Assembly (NCBI GenBank): GCA_910577255.1
Contig: CAJTMH010000007.1
Coordinates: 48,224 to 112,223 of the forward strand
DNA: 64,000 nt
From: an uncultured Duncaniella sp.
GTDB lineage: Bacteria > Bacteroidota > Bacteroidia > Bacteroidales > Muribaculaceae
Reading direction: 5' to 3'
Both the position numbers and the translations under genes were made by a program. This document shows positions 25,611 to 33,925 of this stretch, one piece after another (positions within the stretch are counted from its first letter, which is position 1; each line of letters opens with the position of its first letter). The notes beneath the pieces were generated by a model. The model did no database searches. It saw nothing but the letters and a program-made list of their open reading frames with translations, and was not told the origin of the DNA.

Positions 25611-25618
25611 GTAATTTT
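25611..25618 (+). promoter_or_regulatory. -7 box (TAATTTTG) of the M23 peptidase gene
   Basis: TAATTTTG matches TAnnTTTG and ends 8 nt before the ATG at 25627, so the mRNA would be almost leaderless. It is divergent from the 25432-25439 promoter across a 223-nt spacer that holds no gene. Confidence 0.6.
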
Positions 25619-25626
25619 GCTTTTAT

Positions 25627-26223
25627 ATGAAAAAACTGCTTGTATTTTATTTCCTTACATTGGGTTTTGCACTGTCAGCACAGTTCAACACAATCGGGGT
25701 GCCATCAATAGGCTATGTAAATAATAATCCACGGGTGAATGATGCTGGACTTAAAATGGACTCCAATACCAATAGTGTAATGACAGGTGATATGAAAAAA
25801 AGTACGGCATTGGCATGGTGCCATCTGCCGCTTAACGGGAAATTACATATCACATCGAGGTTTGGGAAACGACGCAATCCATTCGGTAAGAAGATATCCG
25901 AAAAGCATAGTGGACTTGACCTGTCTGCAAAATCCGGAACTCCTATATATGCAATGCTTCCTGGGAAAGTTGCCTATATAGGATATGACACCCGTTCAGG
26001 AAACTATATAAAGTTGCAACATGGAAGTTTCACTGTCAGTTATTGCCATCTTATCCGGAAACCTGACATAAAGGTTGGAAGCCGTGTAATTCCCGGCCAG
26101 ATTGTCGCGCACGTTGGCTCGACAGGAAGATCTACCGGACCGCATCTTCATATCACACTTAAAAAAAATGGCCGAGTACTCGACCCAGCCATTCTTTTAG
26201 AATATATTTCAGAGTATCAATAG
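25627..26223 (+). CDS. Secreted M23 (LytM-type) peptidase
   Basis: The protein is 198 residues with a signal peptide (FYFLTLGFALSAQ) and an M23 domain (about 70-190). The zinc and catalytic residues are all present: HSGLD, SYCHL and GPHLHI. It should cut peptide cross-links in the wall. It is transcribed alone on the plus strand from its own promoter and stops directly against the stop of the convergent ATPase gene (26223/26224). It is probably a wall-remodelling factor for ICE transfer. Confidence 0.9.
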   Translation: MKKLLVFYFLTLGFALSAQFNTIGVPSIGYVNNNPRVNDAGLKMDSNTNSVMTGDMKKSTALAWCHLPLNGKLHITSRFGKRRNPFGKKISEKHSGLDLSAKSGTPIYAMLPGKVAYIGYDTRSGNYIKLQHGSFTVSYCHLIRKPDIKVGSRVIPGQIVAHVGSTGRSTGPHLHITLKKNGRVLDPAILLEYISEYQ

Positions 26224-27543
26224 TTACATGTTCTCCATGTCAAGGCCTCCTATTTCGACACTAAACCCTTTTAATGCAACTATCTGAGGAAGCATTATCC
26301 TGACCTTTTCATCAAGAGCAGCAATGTTTATATTCTTGCGTTGACGCTTTATCTCATAAATTTCAGCAGTCTTATCTATTTCGTTGGCTGCAATCATGTC
26401 TATTTCATTTTCACCTTTCCGATCCCACCAGCGGTCAATAATGGTATATCTACCACTTTCTGCCGCTTTAGCATGGAAATACCGTTCAAGCATTTTCCCT
26501 GAAAAAGTAGCATAATCACGTCGAATTAATGTCCGCATCTGCTCATAAGCTCCTATTTCAATGATGTGACCATACTTGAATATAAACCGGAACCAAAAAG
26601 TAAAGAAATTATCCTGGATGATGTAAACAGCGTTCTTGGAAAGAGGTTTTGCGCCCAGAGGTATTTCCTTCTTGATAATTCCATAATCATCTTCAAGACG
26701 AGTCAGGTATCCGCCAATCTCTTTGCCGATGAGTGATTCTATCTCGTTGCGCCGAGTCTTTCCCGAGGCAATGGCGGAGAGAATTGAGAAATATGTATCA
26801 TAATCCTTCCCAAATTCTTCAACAAGGATGGCACGACCTTCGTTAATAAAAACAGAATCTGAGCTTATAATGCTGTCAATCATCGCATCAACGGTGAAAG
26901 CATGATCCTCGATAAGGAGTTGCACATATTTTGCCACACCTCCGGTGAAAGAGTATAGTGCCAAAAGATCATCATTGGAAAAGCCCGGTGCGTAGTCACT
27001 CATTATTTCTTTTAGAACCGAGGGGTTGAACGCTTTAACGTTCATAAAACGGTTCTGGCGGTTATACAGTGGTTCCTTAGAATCTCTAAAGATCTTGGTC
27101 ATCATGGAATAGACGGATCCGCATACAACCAGATTGATCCTTGATTCTGAGTGGTTCAAATCCCAAATTTTCTGCATATCGCTGAAAATAGAAGGATTGA
27201 TTTTAGCAAAATTCTGAAATTCGTCAATGAACAGAGTGAAGTTGCGCTCTTTTGACAGGGCCATCAAAAAGTCGAATAGTTCTGCGAAGTTGGCCGGGAC
27301 ACCACCCATTTTCAATGAAAGTTTTGTCTCCACTTCCTGTCTAAATTCCTCACAAAGAAGATTCTCTGCTTTGCGACCTACAAAGAAATACAGTATAGGT
27401 GTATCCTCATACGCCTTTAACACAAGCGATGTCTTGCCAATTCTTCTTCGTCCTGTTATGACGGTGAATTGGGCGTTTTCATTGGAATTTTTGCGAATCT
27501 TATGCAGGTTCGCTATTTCTTCGGTTCTGTCGTAAAATTTCAT
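26224..27543 (-). CDS. AAA ATPase with DUF234/nuclease-like C-terminus
   Basis: The protein is 439 residues. The N-terminal ATPase has Walker A GRRRIGKTSL (about 30-39) and Walker B LFIDEFQN (about 103-110), the ATPase_2 pattern. A winged-helix-like middle is followed by a C-terminal DUF234-type region with FFTFWFRFIFKYG and a PD-(D/E)xK-like arrangement, ENEIDMIA then EIYEIKRQ. The biological role of this family is not settled. It is a monocistronic cargo gene with its own promoter and repeats (27561-27663), convergent with the M23 gene with no gap between the stop codons. Confidence 0.85.
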   Translation of the reverse strand: MKFYDRTEEIANLHKIRKNSNENAQFTVITGRRRIGKTSLVLKAYEDTPILYFFVGRKAENLLCEEFRQEVETKLSLKMGGVPANFAELFDFLMALSKERNFTLFIDEFQNFAKINPSIFSDMQKIWDLNHSESRINLVVCGSVYSMMTKIFRDSKEPLYNRQNRFMNVKAFNPSVLKEIMSDYAPGFSNDDLLALYSFTGGVAKYVQLLIEDHAFTVDAMIDSIISSDSVFINEGRAILVEEFGKDYDTYFSILSAIASGKTRRNEIESLIGKEIGGYLTRLEDDYGIIKKEIPLGAKPLSKNAVYIIQDNFFTFWFRFIFKYGHIIEIGAYEQMRTLIRRDYATFSGKMLERYFHAKAAESGRYTIIDRWWDRKGENEIDMIAANEIDKTAEIYEIKRQRKNINIAALDEKVRIMLPQIVALKGFSVEIGGLDMENM

Positions 27544-27560
27544 ACTTATCCATATTAAAC

Positions 27561-27663
27561 AGAAACCACAGTTTCCGAAACCGTGGTTTCTATTTGCAAA
27601 GATAACTCATTCCGTTGAATTAAACAAATTAAAAGAAACGTGGGTTTCCGAAACGTGGGTTTC
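27561..27663 (-). promoter_or_regulatory. Palindrome, promoter and tandem repeat upstream of the ATPase gene
   Basis: Three parts lie in order away from the gene. A 29-bp near-perfect palindrome at 27561-27589 has GAAACCAC / GTGGTTTC outer arms and GTTTC / GAAAC inner arms. A TATCTTTG -7 box on the minus strand is at 27597-27604. The 14-bp direct repeat GAAACGTGGGTTTC is present twice (27635-27648 and 27650-27663). The repeats share GAAAC and GGTTTC with the palindrome, so a single autoregulator may bind both sides of the promoter. Confidence 0.55.
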
Positions 27664-27954
27664 GATTGCGACATTAAGCTCTAGAGTTCTCTGTTATAAT
27701 TGTAGAACTAAATTCAATATCTTTCGTGTCAGAGCCGATATCGGCTTTAAGGATGCAAAGTTCCGGCATCTCGGCATGTATGTCGGTTCAAGGTGTATTT
27801 CTTCTACAAATCTTCCTATCTGCGACAGCGTATTTGTCTTGAAAAACCGTCACTTATGCCTTGGACGATGACGGTGTGCTGCATCATAAATCCATGATAT
27901 CCGGCTTTGACAAAGAAGATTGATGTCAGGGAAAAAACTCTAAACAACAGAATT
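27664..27954 (+). other. Gene-free leader of the 28-kb plus-strand cluster
   Basis: I see no gene here. The stretch holds a perfect 14-bp palindrome AGCCGATATCGGCT (27733-27746) and no clear TAnnTTTG box. It presumably carries the promoter of the three small genes that follow. Confidence 0.4.
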
Positions 27955-28443
27955 ATGCACAGCAGAATTTTTCAAATTGCAGACACTCAAATTGAGGAAG
28001 ACAACTTTATTGATGAAATGACAATAGAGGTGGGGGCCACTACATCTGTAGACTACACAGCTGAAATAAGCGAAGATGAACGCAGACTCGCCATCGAGTG
28101 TCTTGTAAACGAATGGCTACCCACCGGAATGTTCAGTCTTGGCACAGAGCCGGATACCATCGTCTATAACGGAGGACTTGATGAATGGGTACGTAATGAA
28201 TGGCTACCGAAAATCCGCAAATCGGCTGGAATCTTGAGCACCCACAACATATTCCAAAATCTTAATATCACGCGGATGAAGCAATTGCTAGATAATGCTC
28301 TTGGCATTGGAACACTGTTCTATCTCGCAGCAGAAAACTATCAGTCTTTTGCAGAGCATAGTACCGCGTTCATGGAATATCTTAATAATTTTTCCGCTGG
28401 GCAGATATTCTATATCGGAGGTGTACTTGACTATCATTGGTAA
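27955..28443 (+). CDS. Unknown acidic ICE accessory protein
   Basis: The protein is 162 residues from the ATG at 27955; a longer TTG-initiated frame is less likely. It is acidic and soluble, with a helical core (EDERRLAIECLVNEWLPTG, LDEWVRNEWLPKIRKS) in which the phrase NEWLP occurs twice. No family is recognised. It is the first of three small plus-strand genes, and the next starts 16 nt later. Such proteins are common accessory genes in Bacteroidales mobile elements. Confidence 0.6.
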   Translation: MHSRIFQIADTQIEEDNFIDEMTIEVGATTSVDYTAEISEDERRLAIECLVNEWLPTGMFSLGTEPDTIVYNGGLDEWVRNEWLPKIRKSAGILSTHNIFQNLNITRMKQLLDNALGIGTLFYLAAENYQSFAEHSTAFMEYLNNFSAGQIFYIGGVLDYHW

Positions 28444-28459
28444 ACAAAATTCATAAACA

Positions 28460-28642
28460 ATGAAAGAATATATTATCATCACAAAAGAGCGAAATCGTCC
28501 AAACCCCATCAAGACCGTGTATTCCGGCAATCTTGACAAAGACGGCATAATAGAGTTTTTCGGTCTTCACCATTCAGATGTGGAATGGTATAGGATTTCA
28601 GAAGTCGTGATTATAGAGGAAAAAGAAAATGGTACAGACTGA
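28460..28642 (+). CDS. Small unknown ICE accessory protein
   Basis: The protein is 60 residues, starting MKEYIIITKERNRPN. A beta-strand pair is followed by a segment with a hydrophobic core and YRISEVVIIEE. It is spaced 16 nt from the gene before and 12 nt from the gene after, consistent with one operon. No family is assigned. Confidence 0.55.
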   Translation: MKEYIIITKERNRPNPIKTVYSGNLDKDGIIEFFGLHHSDVEWYRISEVVIIEEKENGTD

Positions 28643-28654
28643 AACTTTGAGACA

Positions 28655-28948
28655 ATGACACGCAGAGAACAAATCGAAGTAGCCGCAACCGAACGGTATA
28701 AGGATTCCGAGTACATAGTACCCAATATATACTGCTTCATAGAGGGGGCAAAATGGGCGGACAAAAATCCGCCCGACTGCTGGCTCTCTTTCAAGGATAG
28801 GAGACCGGAGAAAGGGCAGCTTATAGTCCTACGCATAGATAACTTGAAATTTGGAGTGGCTTCTTTGGAGATAATCAAGTTTGACCCTCTGGTATTTTCT
28901 TCAGAAGTGGCTGATAATGTAAAGTGGTTTCCGATACCGGAAGTTTGA
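28655..28948 (+). CDS. DUF551-like small protein
   Basis: The protein is 97 residues. The C-terminal part (about 42-97) has the DUF551 pattern: WLSFKDRRPEKGQLIVL and a final VKWFPIPEV, where related proteins read WMPLP. The N-terminus (REQIEVAATERY, YCFIEGAKWADKN) matches the common leader of phage and ICE DUF551 proteins. The function is unknown. It is the last gene of the 28-kb plus-strand cluster. Confidence 0.7.
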   Translation: MTRREQIEVAATERYKDSEYIVPNIYCFIEGAKWADKNPPDCWLSFKDRRPEKGQLIVLRIDNLKFGVASLEIIKFDPLVFSSEVADNVKWFPIPEV

Positions 28949-29440
28949 TACTCATATAAAGAAATGCGCGAGGTATGGACGGAATGCGTTCATACCTCTA
29001 TTTCTGGAGATGGCTTATAAAACTTGCGCAGTGTCAATATTAGCTTTTTCCCTGCTAAGTGATATTTTGACCATACTTCAATATTCTCTGACCATTATTT
29101 CCCCTTTATATTCCCCAGTAATACCCGTATCGGTATCGTATGATAATCATCCATTAGGGCGATGATGCGGCCGATTACAGTTACTATCTTCTGATATATC
29201 GTAATGCTATTATAACAAATAGAAACCCGTTCATAGCAAATTTTCCCGGCTGTGAACGCCAATTGATTTTATGACGGCGAAATTAGGATGCGTCCGACAA
29301 ATGTCAAGTCATCCGAAGGCTTGCACGATGTTCAAGGACTTGTCTAATTGTCGCTGTTGACGCACCCTTCCGCTTGCCTATAAAATCTGAATGGCCGTTC
29401 CCTGAAGCCAAATGAAATAAAGGGAAAAAACAAGTTGTTT
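28949..29440. other. 492-nt gene-free region with imperfect inverted repeat; oriT candidate
   Basis: There is no convincing gene. At 29289-29364 an imperfect inverted repeat has outer TGCGTC (29289-29294) and GACGCA (29359-29364) and inner GACAA (29296-29300) and TTGTC (29348-29352). Its place, just upstream of accessory genes and near the coupling-protein gene, is where a transfer origin could sit. No relaxase gene is visible nearby, so this is only a candidate. Confidence 0.3.
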
Positions 29441-29992
29441 ATGAGACGGAAAATAGACAAGATTACAATAAAGGAAGTGAGGGTTTTAGGTTCTTACGGT
29501 AAAATGTATCATTATCGTGATACATCTTACTCTCTGAGGAAACTCTCTAAAGATGTAAAGAAAAGCGATGCGACCGCTATTGCAATCGCCGCACTTTTTC
29601 TCTCTCAAATCTTAACTCCTAATTCTGTATTGATACCCATTCCGCAATCCTCCGGCAATGCTGAATATACACTTGAACTTGCGAACGCCATTAGAATGAT
29701 ACGACAAGATTGTATTGTGACTGATATTCTTTCGGGGATGCCAAGAAAAAAACTCTATGACATCAAGAAAGAGAGAGCTTCACTCAAAGGTGTGAAGACT
29801 GGCTTGAAAGTTAAGGGAAATGCGGACTGCAAGGAGACTTTACAATCCAACACCAACATTTTTCTGTTGGATAACGTACTCAACACCGGCTTCACATTTA
29901 ACCGAGCAAGGCAAGCATTGAAGAAGTATGTGAAGATTGAGCCGTCATTGTTGGCTATAAGTGCAACAAGTAATTGGATTAACCATAATTGA
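29441..29992 (+). CDS. Phosphoribosyltransferase-like protein
   Basis: The protein is 183 residues from the ATG at 29441 (a TTG six bases earlier is less likely). The PRPP-binding motif appears as IFLLDNVLNTGFTF near residue 145, resembling the type I phosphoribosyltransferase motif. SVLIPIPQSSGNAEYTLELANAI matches the ComF-like start of the fold. The first ~60 residues are unassigned. The SLOG gene follows 13 nt later, so a nucleotide- or ADP-ribose-related pair is likely. The substrate is unknown. Confidence 0.75.
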   Translation: MRRKIDKITIKEVRVLGSYGKMYHYRDTSYSLRKLSKDVKKSDATAIAIAALFLSQILTPNSVLIPIPQSSGNAEYTLELANAIRMIRQDCIVTDILSGMPRKKLYDIKKERASLKGVKTGLKVKGNADCKETLQSNTNIFLLDNVLNTGFTFNRARQALKKYVKIEPSLLAISATSNWINHN

Positions 29993-30005
29993 ATAAGCAG
30001 ATTAT

Positions 30006-30338
30006 ATGAGACTGGCTATTGTAGGGAGCCGCATTTGCCCTCCCATTGATATTGCTTCACACATATCGGTCAAACCTGACATTATTGTAAGTGGTGGAGC
30101 GACTGGAGCAGACACATACGCAATGGAATATGCAGTAAAGAATCATATCCCCATTGTGGAGTATTTTCCCAAGTATTGGAAATATGGTAAACGTGCACCC
30201 ATAATAAGGAATATCCAAATTGTGGAAAACTGCGATTTCATACTCGCTTTTTGGAACGGCTTTAGTCGAGGAACCAAGTTTACAATCGACTATGCAGAAA
30301 AGAAAGGGGTTCCCTGTAAGGTTATTCGTATAGCTTAA
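30006..30338 (+). CDS. SLOG-superfamily (DUF2493-like) nucleotide-binding protein
   Basis: The protein is 110 residues. It begins MRLAIVGSR, with VSGGATGADTYAMEYA (glycine-rich loop) and FWNGFSRGTKFTIDYAEKKG at the end, the arrangement seen in YspA/DUF2493 SLOG proteins, which bind nucleotide-derived ligands. It pairs with the phosphoribosyltransferase gene upstream. Such proteins can act in nucleotide signalling or in defence, but which applies here is not known. Confidence 0.85.
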   Translation: MRLAIVGSRICPPIDIASHISVKPDIIVSGGATGADTYAMEYAVKNHIPIVEYFPKYWKYGKRAPIIRNIQIVENCDFILAFWNGFSRGTKFTIDYAEKKGVPCKVIRIA

Positions 30339-30430
30339 TCCAAAGGCTTATTCGTGGTACTTTTTGCACCATTTTGAAAAATCGAAATGGTATTGATATT
30401 CAACCAACTGAATACCAACACCATCCCATT

Positions 30431-30550
30431 AAGCCACTTTTTTGTAAGAATAAAGCGACTCGCCTTTTGTTAACTCATTTGATAGCTACTGGAGCTGTAC
30501 TATAAGTACAACGTTATTCAACAATCATTTCGACCATCGAAAAGTGGCTT
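30431..30550. repeat. Inverted repeat AAGCCACTTTT / AAAAGTGGCTT
   Basis: Exact 11-bp arms at 30431-30441 and 30540-30550 are separated by 98 nt, in the gap between the SLOG gene and the convergent coupling-protein gene. It may be a recombination or protein site. A small hairpin ACCATTT / AAATGGT (30368-30374, 30385-30391) lies to its left and could end the SLOG transcript. Confidence 0.45.
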
Positions 30551-30556
30551 GAACTT

Positions 30557-32752
30557 TTATTTCTTGACGCGATACTGTTGTATATCCTTTATCATGTCCT
30601 TTATATCTTGGTTTACTCGTAAGAAATTAGCGTATAGAACACGTTCTCTGGCCTCTTTGGATGGGAAGCTGTAAAATTTTGGCAAAGGTACATATTCGCT
30701 TTCCTCCTTCGAAATCTCGGCCATGTCGAAGTCTGTCTTGCAGTAGAACTTAGATGTCTTGAACTCCTCGGAATCCTGTATGTTGAGATTGTCGCGCATA
30801 CCGGTTTTTGTCTTAATGAAATCACGGGCAACCTGACCGCATATCCAACCTGTAGGGAGATCGGATATTTTTGATGCCGGCACAAGGCTGTCCAGATTTT
30901 CATTTAAGTTGATCGATGTTCTGTCACGGTCGATTGTCACACCTTTTTTCAATTGTACGACCTTGCCAAAGATGTCCCCGGACAGCCATTCGAGTGTCTC
31001 CTTCGACCGAGCTGAACCGCTTACCACGTTTCCTACGGTTGTTATTATCTTTTGAGAACCAACCTTCCCGTAATCGGCCTCTAACTGAGGCAACTCCTGA
31101 AACCCAAGTGCTACGGAAACCTTGTTACTTCTTGCTGTACCAATAAGCCTGTCGATCTTATGGAAATACAGTGTTGGCAGCTCATCGACAATGATGCTCA
31201 CAGGAATATTCTTTCCCTGTCCGGTGTTGACACGAGTGACAAGACGGTTAAGTATCAATGCGTTCAGTGCACCAATGATGGATTCCATCTCCGGATCGTT
31301 GGCTATCAGCAAATAACTGGGATTCTTAGGGTCACTCACTTTGAGGTCGAAGTCATCGCCGTCTTTGTGGAATATCCAGTACGATTCTTTGGTGGCTAAC
31401 CGGCTGGTATAAACACGGAGTGTACCTATCATGCCTTCAAGCTGCTCCATTGCCTTGTTTTTTAACGCGGTTTGAAACGGACCGAGAAGCGGTAGTACTT
31501 CGTTATCAGTCTGAAGCACATCGAATATGGTCTGGTAATCCTCGTTGAGGAATGAAAGCACATGGGGCATATCCGAATATTTCCCAAGCCAATATGCCGG
31601 TTCTACACGTCGTGTCATGGAAGAATCAGCAAAAACTTCACCGGTAGGTTTCAGGAAGCCGGTCTGATTGTCGGCGACCATCTTTGGATATAATTGGTTT
31701 CCTTGGGCATCATACGGCAGTTTCTTATAGTTGATGAAGAAGTATATGATTGCAGCCAGGAAATTGACCGCTGATGTCTGGAAGAACTGGTCTGATCCGC
31801 CGCCGCCCTCTTTCTTTCCCTTCTGCAATGATTCAAGCAAAGTCTCCGCAGTCTCAGAAGCGGCCGCAAGATTACCGATGTATTTTTGCTGTATTGGATT
31901 TACCCTACGACTGTATTCCACATCAACGAAGTTAATCACTGAGAATTTGCAGCCTTTTGGCAGATTACCAAGGCGTTGGTTTTTAAGGTAATGATAATAC
32001 AGTTTTGTTGCCAATGTGGGCCACTTGTAATCATACACTACCATTGCGAATCCCTTTGCCGAGTGCTGACGGATAAAGGGTTCCACTATAGAGAATGTCT
32101 TTCCGGAACCGGGTGTGCCGACCACCCATGTGCCTCGGAACGGATTGGTTATATTTACCCAGCCCCTGCGGAATTTGCCCTTGTAATAGTATCTCATCGG
32201 GACATTCACGCTGTACTTGTTCTCTATCTTCTGTTCACATTGCTCGAAACTCTCATTCTCCAGATTAAACCGGTCTTTCAAAAGTCCATCTTTCAAGAAC
32301 TTGGATATATTGTCAAGAGCGACATGAATAAGAATGGTGCCGATTACGCTGGCACAAATATAGAGCCAGATGTTCAAACGCAGGGTTAGGAGTACCGGCA
32401 GTATGCTGTGGCCGAACAGCCACAGCGACAATACTGTTGTGAACAGGCCGGCTACTATCGGGTAAAGCACTTGCTTCCTCGCATCAAACTCAAGATGCTT
32501 CTTATTGCGTGTGCCGATACAGGTTATACATATAAGAAGCAGCGTTGCCAACTTTGAATAAACCAAATGTCCATCATTGTATATAAACCACCGCTTCATT
32601 CGGTCGTGGATGTCCACAACCACACCCCCGAAGTGGTCAAGGACTTCGGGATCTATGGCATACATGAAGAACTCAAGCAGCAACGAGATGTAGATACATG
32701 CTCTGAAAATCTTGTAGGAGCCTTGAAGCTCCTTGCTTTCCTCCATTGCCAT
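30557..32752 (-). CDS. Type IV coupling protein (VirD4/TraD-like, MobC of CTnDOT)
   Basis: This 731-residue DNA-pumping ATPase connects the relaxosome to the secretion channel. The N-terminal membrane helices (about 15-165) are followed by Walker A GTPGSGKTF near 214 and Walker B SIIVDELP near 524. The all-alpha segment and C-terminus are of normal length. In CTnDOT-type elements this protein is called MobC and follows the relaxase, which is absent from this window. It is the last gene of the transfer operon and is convergent with the SLOG gene. Confidence 0.92.
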   Translation of the reverse strand: MAMEESKELQGSYKIFRACIYISLLLEFFMYAIDPEVLDHFGGVVVDIHDRMKRWFIYNDGHLVYSKLATLLLICITCIGTRNKKHLEFDARKQVLYPIVAGLFTTVLSLWLFGHSILPVLLTLRLNIWLYICASVIGTILIHVALDNISKFLKDGLLKDRFNLENESFEQCEQKIENKYSVNVPMRYYYKGKFRRGWVNITNPFRGTWVVGTPGSGKTFSIVEPFIRQHSAKGFAMVVYDYKWPTLATKLYYHYLKNQRLGNLPKGCKFSVINFVDVEYSRRVNPIQQKYIGNLAAASETAETLLESLQKGKKEGGGGSDQFFQTSAVNFLAAIIYFFINYKKLPYDAQGNQLYPKMVADNQTGFLKPTGEVFADSSMTRRVEPAYWLGKYSDMPHVLSFLNEDYQTIFDVLQTDNEVLPLLGPFQTALKNKAMEQLEGMIGTLRVYTSRLATKESYWIFHKDGDDFDLKVSDPKNPSYLLIANDPEMESIIGALNALILNRLVTRVNTGQGKNIPVSIIVDELPTLYFHKIDRLIGTARSNKVSVALGFQELPQLEADYGKVGSQKIITTVGNVVSGSARSKETLEWLSGDIFGKVVQLKKGVTIDRDRTSINLNENLDSLVPASKISDLPTGWICGQVARDFIKTKTGMRDNLNIQDSEEFKTSKFYCKTDFDMAEISKEESEYVPLPKFYSFPSKEARERVLYANFLRVNQDIKDMIKDIQQYRVKK

Positions 32753-32758
32753 AGGTTA

Positions 32759-33412
32759 TCAGTCGTGAATAGTTATTATTGGACGCACTTTGTGTGCCTG
32801 ATTTTTTGGCGTTTCCTGAATGGCTCCCTGTGAAAGGGAATAGAGCCACCCCTTTGCAGCCTCCTGACCGGCAACTTCCGTCGATGACCAGTACCAACAA
32901 CTATCCGGTGTGTCAGTGATGATCTCACCGCCGATAACTTCAAGATTTCTGTTGATAGTCATTCGTGTTTCCTTTAACAAACGGAGTTGTGCCACAGACG
33001 GGATATAGGCAGACTGCCCATAACGCCACAGCTCAAAGACAGCATCAGCCATTGGAGAGCTAACGTTACGCTGGCTCATAAGTGCAAATGTATTAGAATT
33101 GCCGTCCATGGCATAGGGGTCGGCAGATGTGCCTTGTTTTACCCCGAGGGAGTCGGCAAATGCCACCGGCGTCATATCAAAGAGATATACAGCGAACCCC
33201 CTGCCTTCTATCTCAGGATCCGTATTGACATAGAACACAACGCCGATAGCCTCTTTCCCTGACTTTTTCCAGAAATCAGGTGACAGAATCTGACCGTCTG
33301 TGCAAAGCACATCGCCGATTTTTATTCCCATGTCAGGCTCAGGATGGTGTCCATCGCAAGATGTCATTGCCATACTTATAATGGCAAACATGATATAGAA
33401 TAATTCTTTCAT
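32759..33412 (-). CDS. Lipoprotein with DUF1566/FISUMP-like C-terminus
   Basis: The protein is 217 residues with a lipobox in MAMTSC. The mature part ends with CWYWSSTEVAGQEAAKGW...NQAHKVRPI, the signature of DUF1566-type domains. The segment SAYIPSVAQLRLL resembles the PTLAEMAEVYYLM segment of the other lipoprotein in the operon (46594-48042). Such domains occur in surface lipoproteins of Bacteroidetes. A surface adhesin or mating-pair factor is a reasonable guess, since it sits between traO and the coupling protein. Confidence 0.75.
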   Translation of the reverse strand: MKELFYIMFAIISMAMTSCDGHHPEPDMGIKIGDVLCTDGQILSPDFWKKSGKEAIGVVFYVNTDPEIEGRGFAVYLFDMTPVAFADSLGVKQGTSADPYAMDGNSNTFALMSQRNVSSPMADAVFELWRYGQSAYIPSVAQLRLLKETRMTINRNLEVIGGEIITDTPDSCWYWSSTEVAGQEAAKGWLYSLSQGAIQETPKNQAHKVRPIITIHD

Positions 33413-33424
33413 AATATATGCATT

Positions 33425-33922
33425 TTAGAATTTTACACCTATTCCGATACCGGTTTTCAACCAATCCTCACCATTGATTACAAACTCGGTCTTGACCTGC
33501 CAGAAAATCTGCCATCCGCCACGCATCACATAGCTGTGCTCATATCCGCCGTGGATTCCTCCGATGACTTCATGCAGATCTGACCCTACCGATCCTCCAA
33601 ACCTAAGATTGCCGTGATTGTTCCGTCCTCGATATACACAAGGTTTGTATGCGGCTCCCACACTCCATGTGCGGTAGTTTTTCCAAAATGAATCCGGACA
33701 AACATGACCGCAGTCTGCGCATTTGTCCCATTTCAGATAAACATTGCCGAAAAATTCCCAAGCATTATGGTATGTGGTCTCTTTATCGTACCCAAGTGTA
33801 AGCTCAAGTCCGTTCTCATACAGAAGACCTGCACCAATCTGTATTCTGCCTTCAGTATCGCGTGCAGATGCCGTTTCGACCATTGTCAGTATTGCAATGA
33901 CAAGCAGCAGCAACTTCTTCAT
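33425..33922 (-). CDS. traO: Conjugal transfer protein TraO
   Basis: The protein is 165 residues with a signal peptide (LLVIAILTMVETASA). The body is amphipathic beta-strands with aromatic girdle residues (LGYDKETTYHNAWEFFGNVYL), an outer-membrane beta-barrel or plug of the TraO family. The four cysteines in KCADCGHVC and PCVY are unusual extras. It is placed directly after traN, as in CTnDOT. Confidence 0.8.
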   Translation of the reverse strand: MKKLLLLVIAILTMVETASARDTEGRIQIGAGLLYENGLELTLGYDKETTYHNAWEFFGNVYLKWDKCADCGHVCPDSFWKNYRTWSVGAAYKPCVYRGRNNHGNLRFGGSVGSDLHEVIGGIHGGYEHSYVMRGGWQIFWQVKTEFVINGEDWLKTGIGIGVKF

Positions 33923-33925
33923 AAA

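Noticed and set aside
27635..27663. GAAACGTGGGTTTC repeats as a CRISPR remnant
   Set aside because: Only two copies, one base apart, with no spacer; an operator is more likely.
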